From Ischnura elegans (taxonomy: Eukaryota > Arthropoda > Insecta > Odonata > Coenagrionidae): 64,000 nt of DNA. The stretch is taken from the NCBI RefSeq assembly GCF_921293095.1, contig NC_060259.1:28837812-28901811 (forward strand). The letters run 5' to 3'. This document shows positions 1 to 11,607 of this stretch, piece after piece. A model generated the notes under the pieces. That model did no database searches. It saw only the letters and a program-made list of their open reading frames with translations, and was not told the DNA's origin. A program made the position numbers and the translations under genes. Within the stretch, counting starts at the first letter, position 1. Every line of letters starts with the position of its first letter.

Positions 1-1242
1 ATATAGAAGGGCAATTAAACAATCAAAGCAATAAATTGACTAATCATGGTATCTTTAACAGTCATTATCAAGAAAGTATGCTAAATATCAAATACACTAG
101 GTGCCATCATCGGATAATTTCTCATCAGTTAAATGTAATTATCATTCTACTCCCTCGATTCCTCCAATTTAAGAAGACTTCTTACTTCAAACGATATTCA
201 AACCAGTTTTATTTTTTGAACTATTGAAATTGTGTAGGGCATGGGATTTAAAGTAAGAAGTGATCTTCTTTATAATTTTTCTTTGTGGCATTATTGGAAA
301 CTTTTTTTGGTGTTGTGTTCTCGGAATCTTCCGAGGCCTATATTCCCTTACTTATCATTATTCCCCTTATATATCATAATTATCATACATTCCCTTAACG
401 AATTAAAGTCATCATAAGACTATTTATTCTTTGAATCGCCTTCCCGGACAAAGTAAACCTATAAGTGGGGGCTTTTTGACAATATACTAGTTCGCCAATT
501 TGATTCTATTATCCATTGCGATAGAGTTTTTAAATAAAGAGACCCGTATTTTTCATTTTTCTGTCTAACGCCTACTTATCGAGCTGCTCACGACAGAAAT
601 TCAAAGACCATAATACTTCCGTAGATAAGTTGATGACGCCACGAACTCATACCGAGCGGGTAGCCGCTTCTTCACTACTCTTTGGCCTTTTATAAGAGGT
701 GCGAGTGGTTTTTTGTTGTTAAGGCTCGTATAGGCCAGTTGAAGCGCATTTACATGGAACGTGGGTACGTAATGCATTAATACCTTTTGCTGTGATTTTG
801 ATATGTTTTTAGGATGTATGAGTCCGGGAAGAAATCCATGTTATGTGCTCTAAAAAAACCTACGAACCTGCGAGTAGAACCAAAAACTGGGAAAGTTTTT
901 CACCTTCTTTGGTTTTGTGCCAATGACCTTTCCGCTATATGGAATCTGTTTCCAAAGCAATAATAAAAAATAATCACATTCACCACAGTTAGAGGGAAAA
1001 ATGAGATCTATGTGATAATTATTTCCTAAGATCCTGTTCTTCTGAAATGGGTATTTTAAGCAAATATTATCAAAACGGCTTTTCCTGTAGCAAAAAATAT
1101 TTTTATTAAATTCAATTGCCCTTTATTTCTGTAAAAAGTCTATTTATGTTCAATATTTCACTTAATAAAAATTACTAAGTGTAATAGGAGCTTTGGTTTT
1201 TCGTAAGAAATCGAAGGAACAATTTTCATGTTCACTCGTTTG
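1..1242. other. Intergenic AT-rich DNA, no gene seen
   Basis: No open frame here looks like a protein and no RNA gene is recognisable. The stretch is AT-rich single-copy-looking DNA ending at the 5' edge of the first LINE copy. A short piece near 615-665 faintly resembles 8178-8225, but the match is too weak to define a repeat. Confidence 0.6.
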
Positions 1243-3250
1243 TGCCTTCCCCTTTGAGCTGCAACTTTTTCGCCGTGGAAAGGCTAGATCTGCACTGGCG
1301 GGATTTCATCTAAAATCCTCGCGTTGGATCCACCCATGCCAGATAGGTGAAAGGGTAGGAGCCAGACGACTTGCAGTCCACGTGAAGTTGTCACGTGAAA
1401 AACACTGTTGGAATGGAAGTGGCAAGCCCTACCAACTATCTCTTCCCTGAAAACATGGAGTACAACCAAATCAGCCTCGGAAACTCATCGAACGGGACCT
1501 GTCCGCAGAGGGCGGGTGTCGTTCACGGCACCGAGGTCAGCAAGGTCCTCGGGGTCGTCAACATGCGAAATCCTTGCAGACTCTTATCATCATCACCACC
1601 AGCAGCAGCAATAAAAAAAAGAAAATAAGACCAAGACGATGGTGAAGAAGAATGCAGCGATGTGAGGACAATGATGAGGGCGGGGAAACTAGAAAATATC
1701 AAAAGGGAAATGAAGAAAGGAATTATTAATATCTTAGGATTTTGCGAAGTGAAGTGGAAGTATGGTGGGAACTACTGGAGTGATGGTTATAGGGTCATTT
1801 ATAGTGGTGGGGAGGAAAGTCAGCGAGGAATTGCTTTAGTATTAAACAGGAAGTTGGGTAAGTGTGTGGTAGGTGTAGACAAGGTAAGCGATAGGATTCT
1901 GGTGGTAGAAATTGAGGCACGACCCACCAACTTTGTGGTGGTGCAAGTTTATATGCCCACTAGCAGTGGCGGATCCAGAATAGGCACAAGGGGGGGGCTA
2001 AGTGGATTAAAATTCCGGCAGTTGTGGGGTCGGAAAAAATTACGATTCTATCCAGTGTAAATTTGATACCCAAGGGGGGGGCTCTCTTAGATCCGCCACT
2101 GCCCACCAGTAATAATAGGGAAGAAGAAGTAGATGAGGTGTATGAACAGCTCCAGGAAATAATTAGAGAAACCCCAGGTAAGAAAAATCTAGTAGTGATG
2201 AGGGACTGGAGCGCTTCAATCGGGGAAGGGAGGGATGGAAACGAAAGAGATGAATTCGGATCACGAATGCGGAACAAAAGGGGTGAGAAAGAGGCAGAAT
2301 GTTGTAGGAGAAAAGAGTTATTCATCACAACACGTGGTTTAATCATCATAAATAGCGAAGGTACATATGGAAAAGTCCAGGGGATTCAGAGGGGAGATAT
2401 CAGATAGACCACATAATGGTAAGACAGAAATAAGTCGCGCCGATTCCCTGCAGCGGATGCGAGTTCAGACCAAAAACTAGTACTTATAAAATGCAACGTT
2501 AGGTTCAAAAGACTTAGGAAAGTTAGAAAGGCGAATAAATGGAATGTAGAAGCTCTAAAAGGACAATTAGGATAGAATATCAGGAACTGGTGGAAAATAA
2601 TATCCGGGAGATTGACTATACACAGACTGTAGAGGAGGGGTGGAATAATATTAAATCTGAGAAATCAATTGGCTACGCTGAAAATGAAAAGATAAAGAAG
2701 CGGTGGATAACGGAGGAAATGATGAAAGAAATGGAAGAGAGGAAGAAGTGGGAAAACGTGGACACAGAAATAGACGCGGAAATTGAGAGAGCCCTCAGGA
2801 ATATAAAGGATAGGAAAGCAGTAGGCGTGGGTAATATCCCACGTGAGCTTCCAAAAAATCTAGGGAGGAATGGTAAGAGAAAGTTTCTCGAACTAGTACA
2901 CAGGATCTATGAGGAGGAATGTTGGCCGGAGGATTTTATGAAGACACATTCTAATACCGCTACCGGAAAAGAAGAAATTTTGAGGAGATTATGAGACTAT
3001 TAGCCTAATATTGCACGCGGCGAAAGTGTAACTGAGGATATTGAACAGGCGAATTTATGCGAGATCAAGCGAGTATTTGGGCGAAGATCAGTTTGGTTTC
3101 AGAAAAGGGAAGTCAACTTGTGATGCAATAGCGATAATGAGGTCCCTGGTGCAGATGAACCTGGAATATGACCACGATGTGTTTCTGCCTGCTTGCCTGC
3201 TTCGTGGATTTTGAAAAAGAATTTGATAGAGTAAACTGGGTAAAGTAGCT
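1243..3250 (+). mobile_element. Degenerate RTE-type LINE, copy 1
   Basis: This is a decayed copy of the non-LTR retrotransposon seen nearly whole at 46808-50108. Its 5' leader (about 1243-1600) matches that copy's leader. The endonuclease region follows (1662-1970, resuming after 2110) with the readable pieces CEVKW, YWSDGYRVIYSGGEESQRG and PGKKNLVV. Near 2775 the frame jumps from the segment after the endonuclease to the start of the reverse transcriptase, so several hundred bases are deleted. The RT part (about 2776-3245) is full of stops and ends just after motif A, so the 3' half is missing. A 138-bp hAT-type element interrupts it at 1964-2101. No target duplication was found at the ends. 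It cannot make a working protein. Confidence 0.85.
1964..2101. mobile_element. hAT-type MITE nested in LINE copy 1
   Basis: The 138-bp insert begins CAGTGGCGGATCCAG and ends GATCCGCCACTG, an inverted terminal repeat. It is flanked by CCCACTAG (1956-1963) and CCCACCAG (2102-2109), an 8-bp target duplication with one change. The related LINE at 47.56 kb shows the empty site, where CCCACTAG runs straight on. Internal G-runs (near 1990 and 2075) resemble those of the element at 18501-18667, which shares the inner CTATC-AGTGTAAAT segment and is probably the same family. It encodes no protein. Confidence 0.9.
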
Positions 3251-4205
3251 CGTGCTCCTTTGTAAAGATTCGTGAAGAAAATTAATCGCTATCAATGAAC
3301 GTATGAGAAATCAATTGGTTCTTGTACTACCCACGAATGCAAATTCTTTATCAAAATGGAGATAATGAGGAGAGGAGAGCTTAAGGTCGAGGCAAGGGCT
3401 CTTTGGTAGCGCTAGGCGTTCGTAGTAATTTTGTGGGAAATTTGTAAAATCATATTTTGGTGGGGTCATAGAAATAAAATAAATCTAATGTATAAAATTC
3501 TCGTGCCACAGTTTTTTGTTTCCAAACTCCTCCGGAACGGCTGGACCGATTCCTATGAAATTTGCTGCTTTGCTTATTTTTATGGCTGTTGGCTTTCAAA
3601 TGGCGATTGCAACTTTTACTGCACTCGCTCACTTTTCCTGAGGATAAATACTTTTTTTATTATTCTGCTCCTTTTATTCCATATTGCTCTAAGCTTTTTT
3701 GGGCTCAAAAATTCTAATGAAATTTTCACATCAACATTTGCTTACTCTGTACTCAATTTCCATTGAAATACTTACTGCTCATATGCTGTTTTAGATCATA
3801 TATCACTTTTTCATGCAGCATAACATGAACTGAAACCTAGTAGTACCTTGAAAATGGCTGTGGTATAAAGTTGGCATACAGCATAGAAACCTAGGTGTTG
3901 TTTCTAAATACCACATGGAATTACTAAGTTTACCGAGTTGCATTTCATTTAGGCTCAAGACGAAATCACTCCGGAGAAAACGGAATTCTAGTCCTTTAAA
4001 TTGGGAGACCCAATACTCGAGTACTCTCACTTACCTCACGCAACTGATGATAGGTAATTGTGAATTAAATGATGAAGAGGGTATTTATAACTGCAAAATA
4101 GAATAATATATTCAATACTCCCTAAAGAATTTAAGTATTTAAATATCATACATATAAATCCAATTTTTAAGTTTAAGGTGACCAGAAGCTACTGCCTGTT
4201 AGAGG
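3251..4205. other. Intergenic DNA, no gene seen
   Basis: AT-rich sequence following the truncated LINE. Open frames here (for example 3431-3766) have no recognisable motif and look like chance readings. Nothing else is supported. Confidence 0.5.
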
Positions 4206-4770
4206 GATAACCTTTATAAATACAATGGTAATACTACACATATTTTTACATCACAAAAACTGTCTTCCGGATAAAATTTTGATGAAATAAATACACACTT
4301 AAGAAAAAACAATGGAATGGAAATCAAATCAACAAAATTAAAAAATGAATATAGCTTGAAAATAATTCTATGAGATATCACCTATAATACTTTGCTGCCC
4401 AAAAGCCAGATTTTCACATGCATCGGGAAGATGTCAATGTTTTTACTCTCTTTGGTTGTTATTTTTTATACAAAAACCAATGTTGGGGCTTTATGTGTCC
4501 CCAGATGCTATTGCCTTAAAACCTTCAAAAATACTGTCGTAATACTGCGCATATTGTTACATACCAAAAACTGTCTTCCGGATGAACTTTTGATACAATA
4601 AACAGAAAAACGATGGAGTTGAAAACAAATTAGCAAAATTAGAAAATTAATATAGCTTGAAAATACTTTTATGTAATATCCCCTGTAATATTTTGTAGCA
4701 AATTTGCCAGATTTTCACATGTCTCAGGAAAGTATGTACGTTGTTGCTCTCTTTGATTTTTTTGTCAAAC
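4206..4770 (+). repeat. Diverged direct repeat, two units
   Basis: Two related segments of roughly 240 bp lie about 311 bp apart. Unit 1 (about 4215-4470) and unit 2 (about 4525-4765) share ACTGTCTTCCGGAT, AATATAGCTTGAAAAT, GCCAGATTTTCACATG and a CTCTCTTTG block in the same order, with many substitutions. No terminal repeats or coding potential were seen. This could be an old tandem duplication or two copies of one interspersed repeat. Confidence 0.7.
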
Positions 4771-5029
4771 GGTAGTATATTTTAGGTCTCAAGGAAAGAA
4801 AGCTTCGTTTGAACAAATTAGCATTTGGTGTAGATAATAAATGTGATATTGGGTAATATCTTTTTTATCAAAACAATGATTAAGAATTAGTGGTGCTGCC
4901 ATTGCCTGGTTTTGTTTGGCTATTAGCAAGGCCATTTCTATCTGATGTCACTTTTTTATTGCCAATTTTTAATCGTGTAAAATAAAGAACTACGTGGATA
5001 TAGTTATATTTCCACGAGAGATTTTATTC

Positions 5030-5875
5030 GGGTACAAGCAGGCCACACGGCGTTGCTTGGAAGGATATTACCTAGAGAAGTGAGAAAATTGGAATTTGGA
5101 TTTCATGATCGTATAGAATCTAAAGGCTTACTCTTTAACCATGAAAAGATGTTGGCCTTTCCTGAAACATGCCAAATCGCTGTAGCTGTATGACGTGACG
5201 TAACAAACGGTAATGAGATAACGACGCGAAAGACGCGTTGGATGCAAGGTAAGGTAACAATACAGGGTTTGGGAGTATGAGGTGCTTCTATGTACAATCT
5301 TTGGTCTCAATCCGTGCAACTATATGGAAACGCAAAGCGGACAGACAAACCGACATCCTCCTCGCAAGTCACCCGGTGTTGCTCGGGAAGGATACTAGGT
5401 ACCCAGAGAAGAGGGAAACTTGGAATGCATGGTCACAATGCAGGATTTTAAGGTAAAGGATAAAAGCAGATATAATGATAGCATACATATGTATCAGCAA
5501 ACAATAGAAAATACAATTCCCGTATGCCGCGCTGGGGATCAGCTTATACCACGCTCCTCAACATTGATCATTATTTATGTCCGTACGTGCGTAGTCCATG
5601 AACGTCGACTGAAAGCATACCCCAGCAAAGGATTTGCACCAAGAGGATTAAAAGTTAAGTGTAGAATCCTTTGAGCTAAGTTTTCCATTTGATTTCGTCA
5701 AGGGGTGTGCCTACCCTGCAGGATGTCCAACCACAGAAATTGTATGACGACACTTAACAGACATTAACTTACCTAGGTAGCGCCTTAGGTTTTAATCCAT
5801 ACTGCCGTGTATACATGCATAGTGGACAGAAAAACAGACATCCTCTTTTTAAAATATAGATATAGATAGATAAAT
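5030..5875. repeat. Interspersed repeat with GATA-like tail
   Basis: The stretch contains diverged copies of one motif: GGCGTTGCTTGGAAGGATA near 5049 and GGTGTTGCTCGGGAAGGATA near 5375, each followed by an AGAGAAG-AAA-TTGGAAT block. The phrase GACAGA-AAACCGACATCCTC recurs near 5340 and near 5825, where it runs into a TATAGATATAGATAGATA tail. Such a tail suggests the 3' end of an unclassified retroelement. No protein is readable. Confidence 0.5.
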
Positions 5876-5884
5876 ACCGTAACG

Positions 5885-6116
5885 CCGGGATCGTGGTAGT
5901 CCAGTAGGCATAGTGTTGGGCTCTTGATCGTAATCAAATCCCGTGTGAAGCCCTCCGTCATCCCGAAAAAAATTTCGAAGTGCGAGTTTCCCAGAGAATG
6001 GAACTGTCACTTCTGCCCTGAATGTGTAATATTCGCTCACTTGTGGTTTAGCCTGGGTTTTAACTCTACCATGCCTAACCATATCAACCTCCGGGTTGAA
6101 TCAGTGAATGAATAAA
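5885..6116 (+). mobile_element. tRNA-derived SINE
   Basis: The head has RNA polymerase III promoter-like boxes: box A-like GTGGTAGTCCAGTAGGCATA at about 5891 and box B-like AATCAAATCCC at about 5933. A roughly 150-bp unrelated body follows and ends in GAATGAATAAATGAA. The layout (tRNA-like head, body, simple tail) is that of a SINE mobilised by a LINE. I could not assign the parental tRNA or find convincing flanking duplications. Confidence 0.7.
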
Positions 6117-6390
6117 TGAAGCCGACCGTCACTGAAGAGGCGGAAATTTCTCTCTGGGTACCAGAAAAAATTGAGGTTGATTAATGTTTTCCACTGCATC
6201 AGATATTTATATATCTTTTACAACAGAATTTTGCTGTTAATGAATCACTAATAATAAATAAATGAGGCCTACCGACACTGAAGAGGCGAATGTTTCTCGC
6301 TAGGTACCACAAAAAATTGAGGTTGATGAATCTTTTTTTTAATACATGAGCTATTAATTTATATTTTACAATAGAATTTTGCTACAAAGG
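6108..6390 (+). repeat. Two-unit tandem repeat after the SINE
   Basis: Two units of about 130-145 bp follow each other (about 6110-6238 and 6257-6388). Both contain AATAAATGA, CACTGAAGAGGCG, AAAAAATTGAGGTTGAT and ACAGAATTTTGCT or a one-base variant, in the same order. Unit 1 starts in the tail of the SINE, so the array may have arisen by duplication of its flank. Confidence 0.7.
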
Positions 6391-6432
6391 AAGTGGTTTC
6401 CTATGCTGGTGGAGAACTGTTTCCAGCACACG

Positions 6433-7457
6433 GGTCATTCTCCCAAAAACGTACATTTTCTACAGGAAAAATAAAAAAATAAATTTTGTTCATATAAGAA
6501 CAAAAACTGTGTAATTATAGTTTATCAATCATACAAGATAATGGCGTAAGTGGCAGAGATCTTTAGTAATATTTACGGTTTTGGCAGAAGAGGAAGTGCT
6601 TGCTCACTAGAAAAAGTTTATTTTATTTGCCATTTGACATTCTGTAACTAGTCATAGTGTATCATCATTTCCGATACCATCTGTCATGTCCGTGGACTGC
6701 AGAGGTCACGGACATGTTGTCCACGGACATGAAGAGTTCCTCTAAATTAAGTTGTAGTTCGGACTGACAATAGGTTCAATGTAGTAAGGACACTGTCCTC
6801 ACTACATTGAACTTGGATTTTATAGCCATGAAAGACATCTCAATTGTAATTATTAAAAGGTGCAGAGTTACCACTTTTCACTTGTCCACGGACATGATTG
6901 ATGAAGTGTCTCTTTCGACAAACTGAAATAAACTTTTCCTTCCAGTATTATAGTATTCACTAAACCAAGTATAAACTCAAGCAACCCAATATAGCTAGCA
7001 ATCTCCTTCTCTACACACTGGTTGTTCAGGGCCGCCACCATCTCCAATGAATAATTCTCCCTTTTTCCTGAGTCTCCATGGACATAGCTTTTTTGGGTAG
7101 GAGAAATCTATTTTTTTTATTTTATAAAAAATATTATGAAATAAAAGCAACCCAAAAATGCTATTTGGATTTTTAAATTGTTGTTTCTTGTTTAATGATA
7201 GAATTTATAACAAATTATTTAGTAAAGGTTTTTAATACAATAAACACCCCTTTGGAAATCAATGTGGCACTGTCCACGGACATGACGAATCATAGTCTGT
7301 GAGCATTGAATTTGGGAAATATTTTTTTTCTTCACTAATTTGTCACTAAAAGTAATAAAAGGGAACATAAAATAATAAGCCTGTTTAGTTTTCTTTTAAT
7401 ATTATTTTTTATGGCAGCCCATGGACATAGTTTTGTACGATTACGGGAGAATGACCC
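6433..7457. mobile_element. 1-kb TIR element rich in CCACGGACATG motifs
   Basis: The left end reads GGGTCATTCTCCCAAAAACG and the right end, reversed, GGGTCATTCTCCCGTAATCG, a clear terminal inverted repeat. The interior carries seven copies or variants of GTCCACGGACATG (6685, 6705, 6719, 6884, 7072, 7272, 7416) and a near-perfect hairpin with about 20-bp arms at 6772-6814. No transposase frame is visible, so it is non-autonomous. The target duplication is not clear, so the superfamily is unassigned. The first nine bases are close to those of the element at 56244-58643. Confidence 0.8.
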
Positions 7458-8229
7458 ACGCAATACCTTCCGCGCTATGTGGAGGGCAGACCATTGTATT
7501 GAACATAGGCAACAGCGCACGCTTCTCCACCTCTCTTTCTCACATGCCTCAATTTAGTGTGCTTATTGCACAATAAATGTTAATTAATGGACCGACGGAT
7601 ACCATAAGGGTATCAGCAGTTGGTCTATAACGACGAACCCATGACCAAGGAAGAGGTCCAAACGGTGATGAGGTCTTCCATAATTTTTATTCTGTTATCG
7701 TTTTTGATATCAATGAAAAAAGATAGAGACTATTTTTTAGACTTCTCCATCTATCCGCACCAAAATATCGACGGCCTCAAAGCTTTAATCACACGATTTT
7801 TTTTCGTCCCTCAGAGTGACAGCTCCAGCTATAGCTTATCAAGGACCAAAATAGTGATCGCTCAACCTATCATATTCTGAATCACACGGTCATTCCGCCA
7901 TCCCATTTCCATCGAGTCTTCTTTCGATTTCAGCATAATACCGAATTTACAACGATAATTCCATTAAAAGTCATGGCGTCACAGACGCCGTTAATGACCG
8001 TTCATTCTGGTTGGCTGAAAGACGGCGCTAGCGATGGTTTCAGCGAAGGAAAAAGAGCCACGCCGAGAGATGAGAAAAGAGTTGGGATTTCCATACCTGG
8101 AGTCATCGAAGAAAACGTTCGCGTGAAGCCATCATTGGAGTGATCACTGGAGCTATCGCTCGAAAGACCTGACCACTCTTTTGTAGATAAGTCAACAACG
8201 TCGTGTGCTATTGCTGAGCGGGTCACCGA
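7458..8229. other. Intergenic DNA, no gene seen
   Basis: No gene is recognised between two transposable elements. The last eight bases (8222-8229, GTCACCGA) are the target duplication of the next element. Confidence 0.5.
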
Positions 8230-8775
8230 ACAAGGGTGAATCCAGGATTTTTTCTGAGGGGGCACAAGGGCCTGACAGGCAAATGATCTACTCATATTTG
8301 GAATTAAAAACAACACACAACAAGTCCTGTACGATATCTACTGTTTATTTTATTATAAAAGTTAATAATATGAAAATATTAATAATTTTAATACATAATA
8401 ACGAAAATTTTCCTTTATGTTTGCTTTGAACAGCTGATATTATTTTATTATTAACTCGCGATAAATAGTGGATAAATCAGAGTGGATTGTTTTGATCTTT
8501 GCATGGCATGCTATCTGTCGCCTTTATGATTTTCCGACTTTCGCGTCATAATATGTCGGTTCGCTACCTTCTCTTTTATTTTATGGGGGATAATTTTTGA
8601 TACCTGAATTTACGTGCGAAAGAAAATCTTTTCTAGTACCCTCTGTATTTAATTCTATTTATGATCACACAAAACAAAACGAACTTAATGAACACGGGAT
8701 CATGGGAAAAGTTTTGTCTATTTTTTTAACGTCAGGGGGGGGGGGGCACGTGCCCCCTTCCCTAAATCCGCCTAT
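8230..8775. mobile_element. hAT-type non-autonomous element, 546 bp
   Basis: The insert is flanked by perfect copies of the 8-bp duplication GTCACCGA (8222-8229 and 8776-8783). Its ends, ACAAGGGTGAATCCAGG and the reverse of CTAAATCCGCCTAT, form an imperfect inverted repeat. Just inside each end there is a G-rich or C-rich run (near 8258 and 8737-8758). The interior is AT-rich and has no transposase frame. Confidence 0.8.
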
Positions 8776-8783
8776 GTCACCGA

Positions 8784-9501
8784 GTCTCAGCAACTCCTCT
8801 CCTCACAGCTAACCCGTATGTGAGCTATTACTGCGCTTGCATTCGCAACGGCAGCGACCTTAAATTCGCCATGCATGTAGTCGGTCAAACAATTGACCAT
8901 TTAGATACCATTGGTGAGATAACCGTTATTGAGGGGTTGAATAATACCTTCAGTTAATCGTCATACCGTTACAGCAATAAATTTCACACCATTTAAATTT
9001 CATTGACCTGCAGAGGGAACCTCAGGGGCGACAACGTTATTGTATTAATTATTCAAATATCTAACAGATATTCCTGTCGAACGTAAAGATTTATCAATGA
9101 GATCATTTCTCTAAGATCAGTAGAGTGTTTCAAGAGGGAGGAGTTCGAAATCTTTCTTAAGTAAGTGAGGTGACCATTGATCATGGTATCTTGCCAATAT
9201 TTTTTGTTTTTTTTTTTAGTAATATAAAGGAAACATGTAATTTAATATTTTTCATTTTCATTTCCATCAAATTTACTCATTCAAAGAGGATTTAAGTACA
9301 TATGTCTTCAAAAGTTCTAAGTACTCTCAAAGATATCCACTCTACACCGGCTGGTCGGCTATACCTAGGGTCTCCAAACCTTACAATCCGAGGGCCGAAT
9401 GAACTATGAAACATCAGTTTGGGGGCCGACTAGCTACTCAAAGCTCAAATAAAAAGAAGTGAATAATAGATGCTACTTATTTTTATTTATTTTATTCGGT
9501 C
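8784..9501. other. Intergenic DNA, no gene seen
   Basis: No supported gene. A CTAGGGTCTCCAAACC phrase near 9366 with GGGCCGA phrases nearby recalls the ends of some hAT elements, but no partner end was found. Confidence 0.45.
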
Positions 9502-9712
9502 ATTACTTAATACCTTTCCCTTGGGCTACAGCTTTGTCGCGGTGAAAGGCTTTCGCGTTCCTATGACCCCTACAACTGCACTTGCGGGAATTATTCCCGG
9601 TAGGGGCACCCATGCCAGATAGGGTCGAAGGGTAGGAGCCAGACGAAAGGTAGTCCGCGTAATGGTGTCACGTAAAAAACACTTTTGCAATGACGGAAGT
9701 AACAGGCCAGAG

Positions 9713-11225
9713 AGATTGAATATAGAGGAGGAAAGTGAAGTGGAGGAGGATAATCTTGGGCCGGGGATCTTACTTGCGGAAATTGAAAAATCCCTTCGTG
9801 ATATGAAGCCTAGGAAAGCAGTGGGCGTGGACAATATCCCATGTGAGCTCCTGAATAATCTAGGTAGGGCTAGTGAGAAAATGTTTTTCGAGCTGGTGCG
9901 CTGGATCTATGAGGGGTGTTGTCCGCAGGATTTCGTGAAGACGGTTGTAATTGCTACCGAAAAAGAAGAAAGCTCTTGAATGTAGAGATTATAAGACTAT
10001 TAGCCTAACATCGCACGCGGCGAAAGTGGTACTGAGGATATTGAACAGACGAATGGAGGTGAGGGCAAACGAGTATTTGGGCGATGATCAGTTTGGTTTT
10101 AGAAAAGGGAAGTCAACTCGTGACACAATAGCGATGATGAGGTCCCTGGTGGAGAAGAACCTAGAATACGACCAGGACGTGTATGCCTGCTTCGTGGATT
10201 TTGAAAAAGCATTTGATCGAGTGAACTGGGTAAAAGTTAATTGATATCATCAAGAGAATAGGTGAAGATTGGAGGGATAGACGACTGATTCGTAATCTAT
10301 ATATGGCCCAAAGTGTGCAAGTGAGGGTAGCGAACGGAGAATCTGGGTTTGGCAAGCATTGGCCGAGGTGTGAGGCAAGTCTCTCCTCTATCGCCGCTGC
10401 ACTTTAACGTGTACGCTGAGGAGATGGTAAGGGAAGCGTGGGATGAGTTAGAAGCAGGAGTAAAAGTGGTTATAATGATGTTCAAATCAGTGAGATTCGC
10501 GGATGATCAGGCGTTGATTAGCCAGTCAGCGAGGGGGCTACAGCCTATAGTGGATGCGTTATACGAGCGTTGCGAGGAGTATAGGATGCGGATTAATCAC
10601 CAGAAGACCATGGTTTTGCGCTTTTGTAAAGCATCACTAGCGAGGAATGTGAGCCTTAAGATAAAGTTAGGTGGTGAAAAGCTTGAGCAGGTTGAGCAGT
10701 TCAACTATTTAGGCAGTACGTTAGAGGAAAACGGATACAGTAGTAAGGACATCAGGAAAAGAATTTCATTAGCAAAGGAGGCGATCATGGACAGGAAGGA
10801 GCTTCTGAGAGGCTCACCATGTAAGTATTTAAAGAAAAGGTTATTGAAGAGTCTGATCTGAAGTGTAGCGCTTTACGGTGCAGAAACGTGAACACTTGGG
10901 AAGGAGGAAGATAAGAGACTGGAGGCATTCGAGATGTGGGTGTAGCGAAGAATGGATAAGGTGAAGTGGACGGAGAGGAAGAGGAGCGACGAAGTGCTGG
11001 ACATGGTGGGTGAGGAGAGGCAGCTTTTAGATGAGATACGGAGGAGACAGAAGGTATGGATGGAGCGAGTACTTAGCGGGGAGGGGATATTGAAAATAGT
11101 GTCAAAGGGTAGAATGTTAGGTAAACGAGGGAGAGGAAGGAAAAGAGTAGGGTTTATAGATAGAACCAAAGGGAGTAGGCCTTATTGTGAATTTAAGAGG
11201 GACGTGCTTGATGGAAGGGGAGGCT
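9713..11225 (+). pseudogene. LINE reverse transcriptase relic (copy 2)
   Basis: The broken reading frame is spread over 9662-9979, 9951-10244, 10349-10861 and 10952-11254. Read in order it follows the RT of the 46.8-kb copy: a fingers phrase with AVGVDNIPCELL, QFGFRKGKST, motif A FVDFEKAFDRV, motif B partly changed (VRQVSPLSPLHFNVY, where the other copy has VRQGCPLSPL), motif C FADD, and the C-terminal ERRKSDEVLDMVGEER-like region. At least two frameshifts and an internal TGA at about 10859 make it non-functional. Confidence 0.85.
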
Positions 11226-11232
11226 CCCAGAA

Positions 11233-11529
11233 CAGGGTCGCAGCTAAGAATTAAGGCTAGGGGGGTTTTAGGCGCAACTAATACTTTGGGGGTGGGGGGA
11301 ATTGTATACCCGCCAGGGTAAGTTGGAGTTGCGGGGGCCTTCCTCCAGAAAATTTTAAGATTAATAGTTCAAAATGACTAGATTTACCGGTTTTTTTAGA
11401 GACATTTAATTAATCCTAATACTATTCTATAAGTTAAACTAATCCATTAAATGAAATGGATTAAACATAAAAATTTCTCTGAGCTCTGTGGGGGGTTTAT
11501 CCCCCAAAACCCCCCTCGCTGCGCCACTG
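11233..11529 (-). mobile_element. hAT-type MITE, family A, in LINE copy 2
   Basis: The 297-bp element has perfect 8-bp duplications TCCCAGAA at 11225-11232 and 11530-11537. Read on the minus strand it begins CAGTGGCGCAGCGAGG and ends near CAGCTGCGACCCTG. Two further copies lie at 22179-22479 and 34316-34853. All three share the inner text on GGGGGATAAAC, the AATCCATT-AATGGATT area and TTAATTC near the far end. The related LINE at 50.05 kb gives the empty site. No coding capacity. Confidence 0.92.
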
Positions 11530-11607
11530 TCCCAGAATGCTTCTTAAGTAGTCCATGGAAACCTACCATAATCGGTAGAACACTTTAATAATAATAATTA
11601 CTGAATA

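Larger units (their letters stand above)
9513..11596 (+). mobile_element. RTE-type LINE, copy 2, internally deleted
   Basis: This copy has both natural ends of the family. It starts CCTTTCCCTTGGGCTACA and ends in a TAATAATAATA tail. Flanks ATTACTTAATA (9502-9512) and ATTACTGAATA (11597-11607) are an 11-bp target duplication with one change. About 1.5 kb is missing: near 9700 the leader joins sequence matching 48.53 kb, removing the endonuclease and linker. The remaining RT region (9713-11250) keeps FVDFEKAFDRVNW, the Y/F-ADD box as VRFADDQALIS and the thumb phrase QFNYLGSTLEENG. Frameshifts near 9960 and 10240 and several stops break it. A 297-bp hAT-type element sits in its 3' part (11233-11529). 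Confidence 0.9.

Noticed and set aside
3431-3766. 111-codon open frame
   Set aside because: Hydrophobic, phenylalanine-rich reading of AT-rich DNA with no motif, no splice support and an overlapping frame on the other strand.
615-8228. Possible dispersed repeat linking 615-665 with 8178-8225 (GTAGATAAGT ... GAGCGGGT)
   Set aside because: Only about 50 bp with many differences; too weak to call without a search.
9366-9420. hAT-like end (CTAGGGTCTCCAAACC)
   Set aside because: No partner end and no 8-bp duplication could be found around it.
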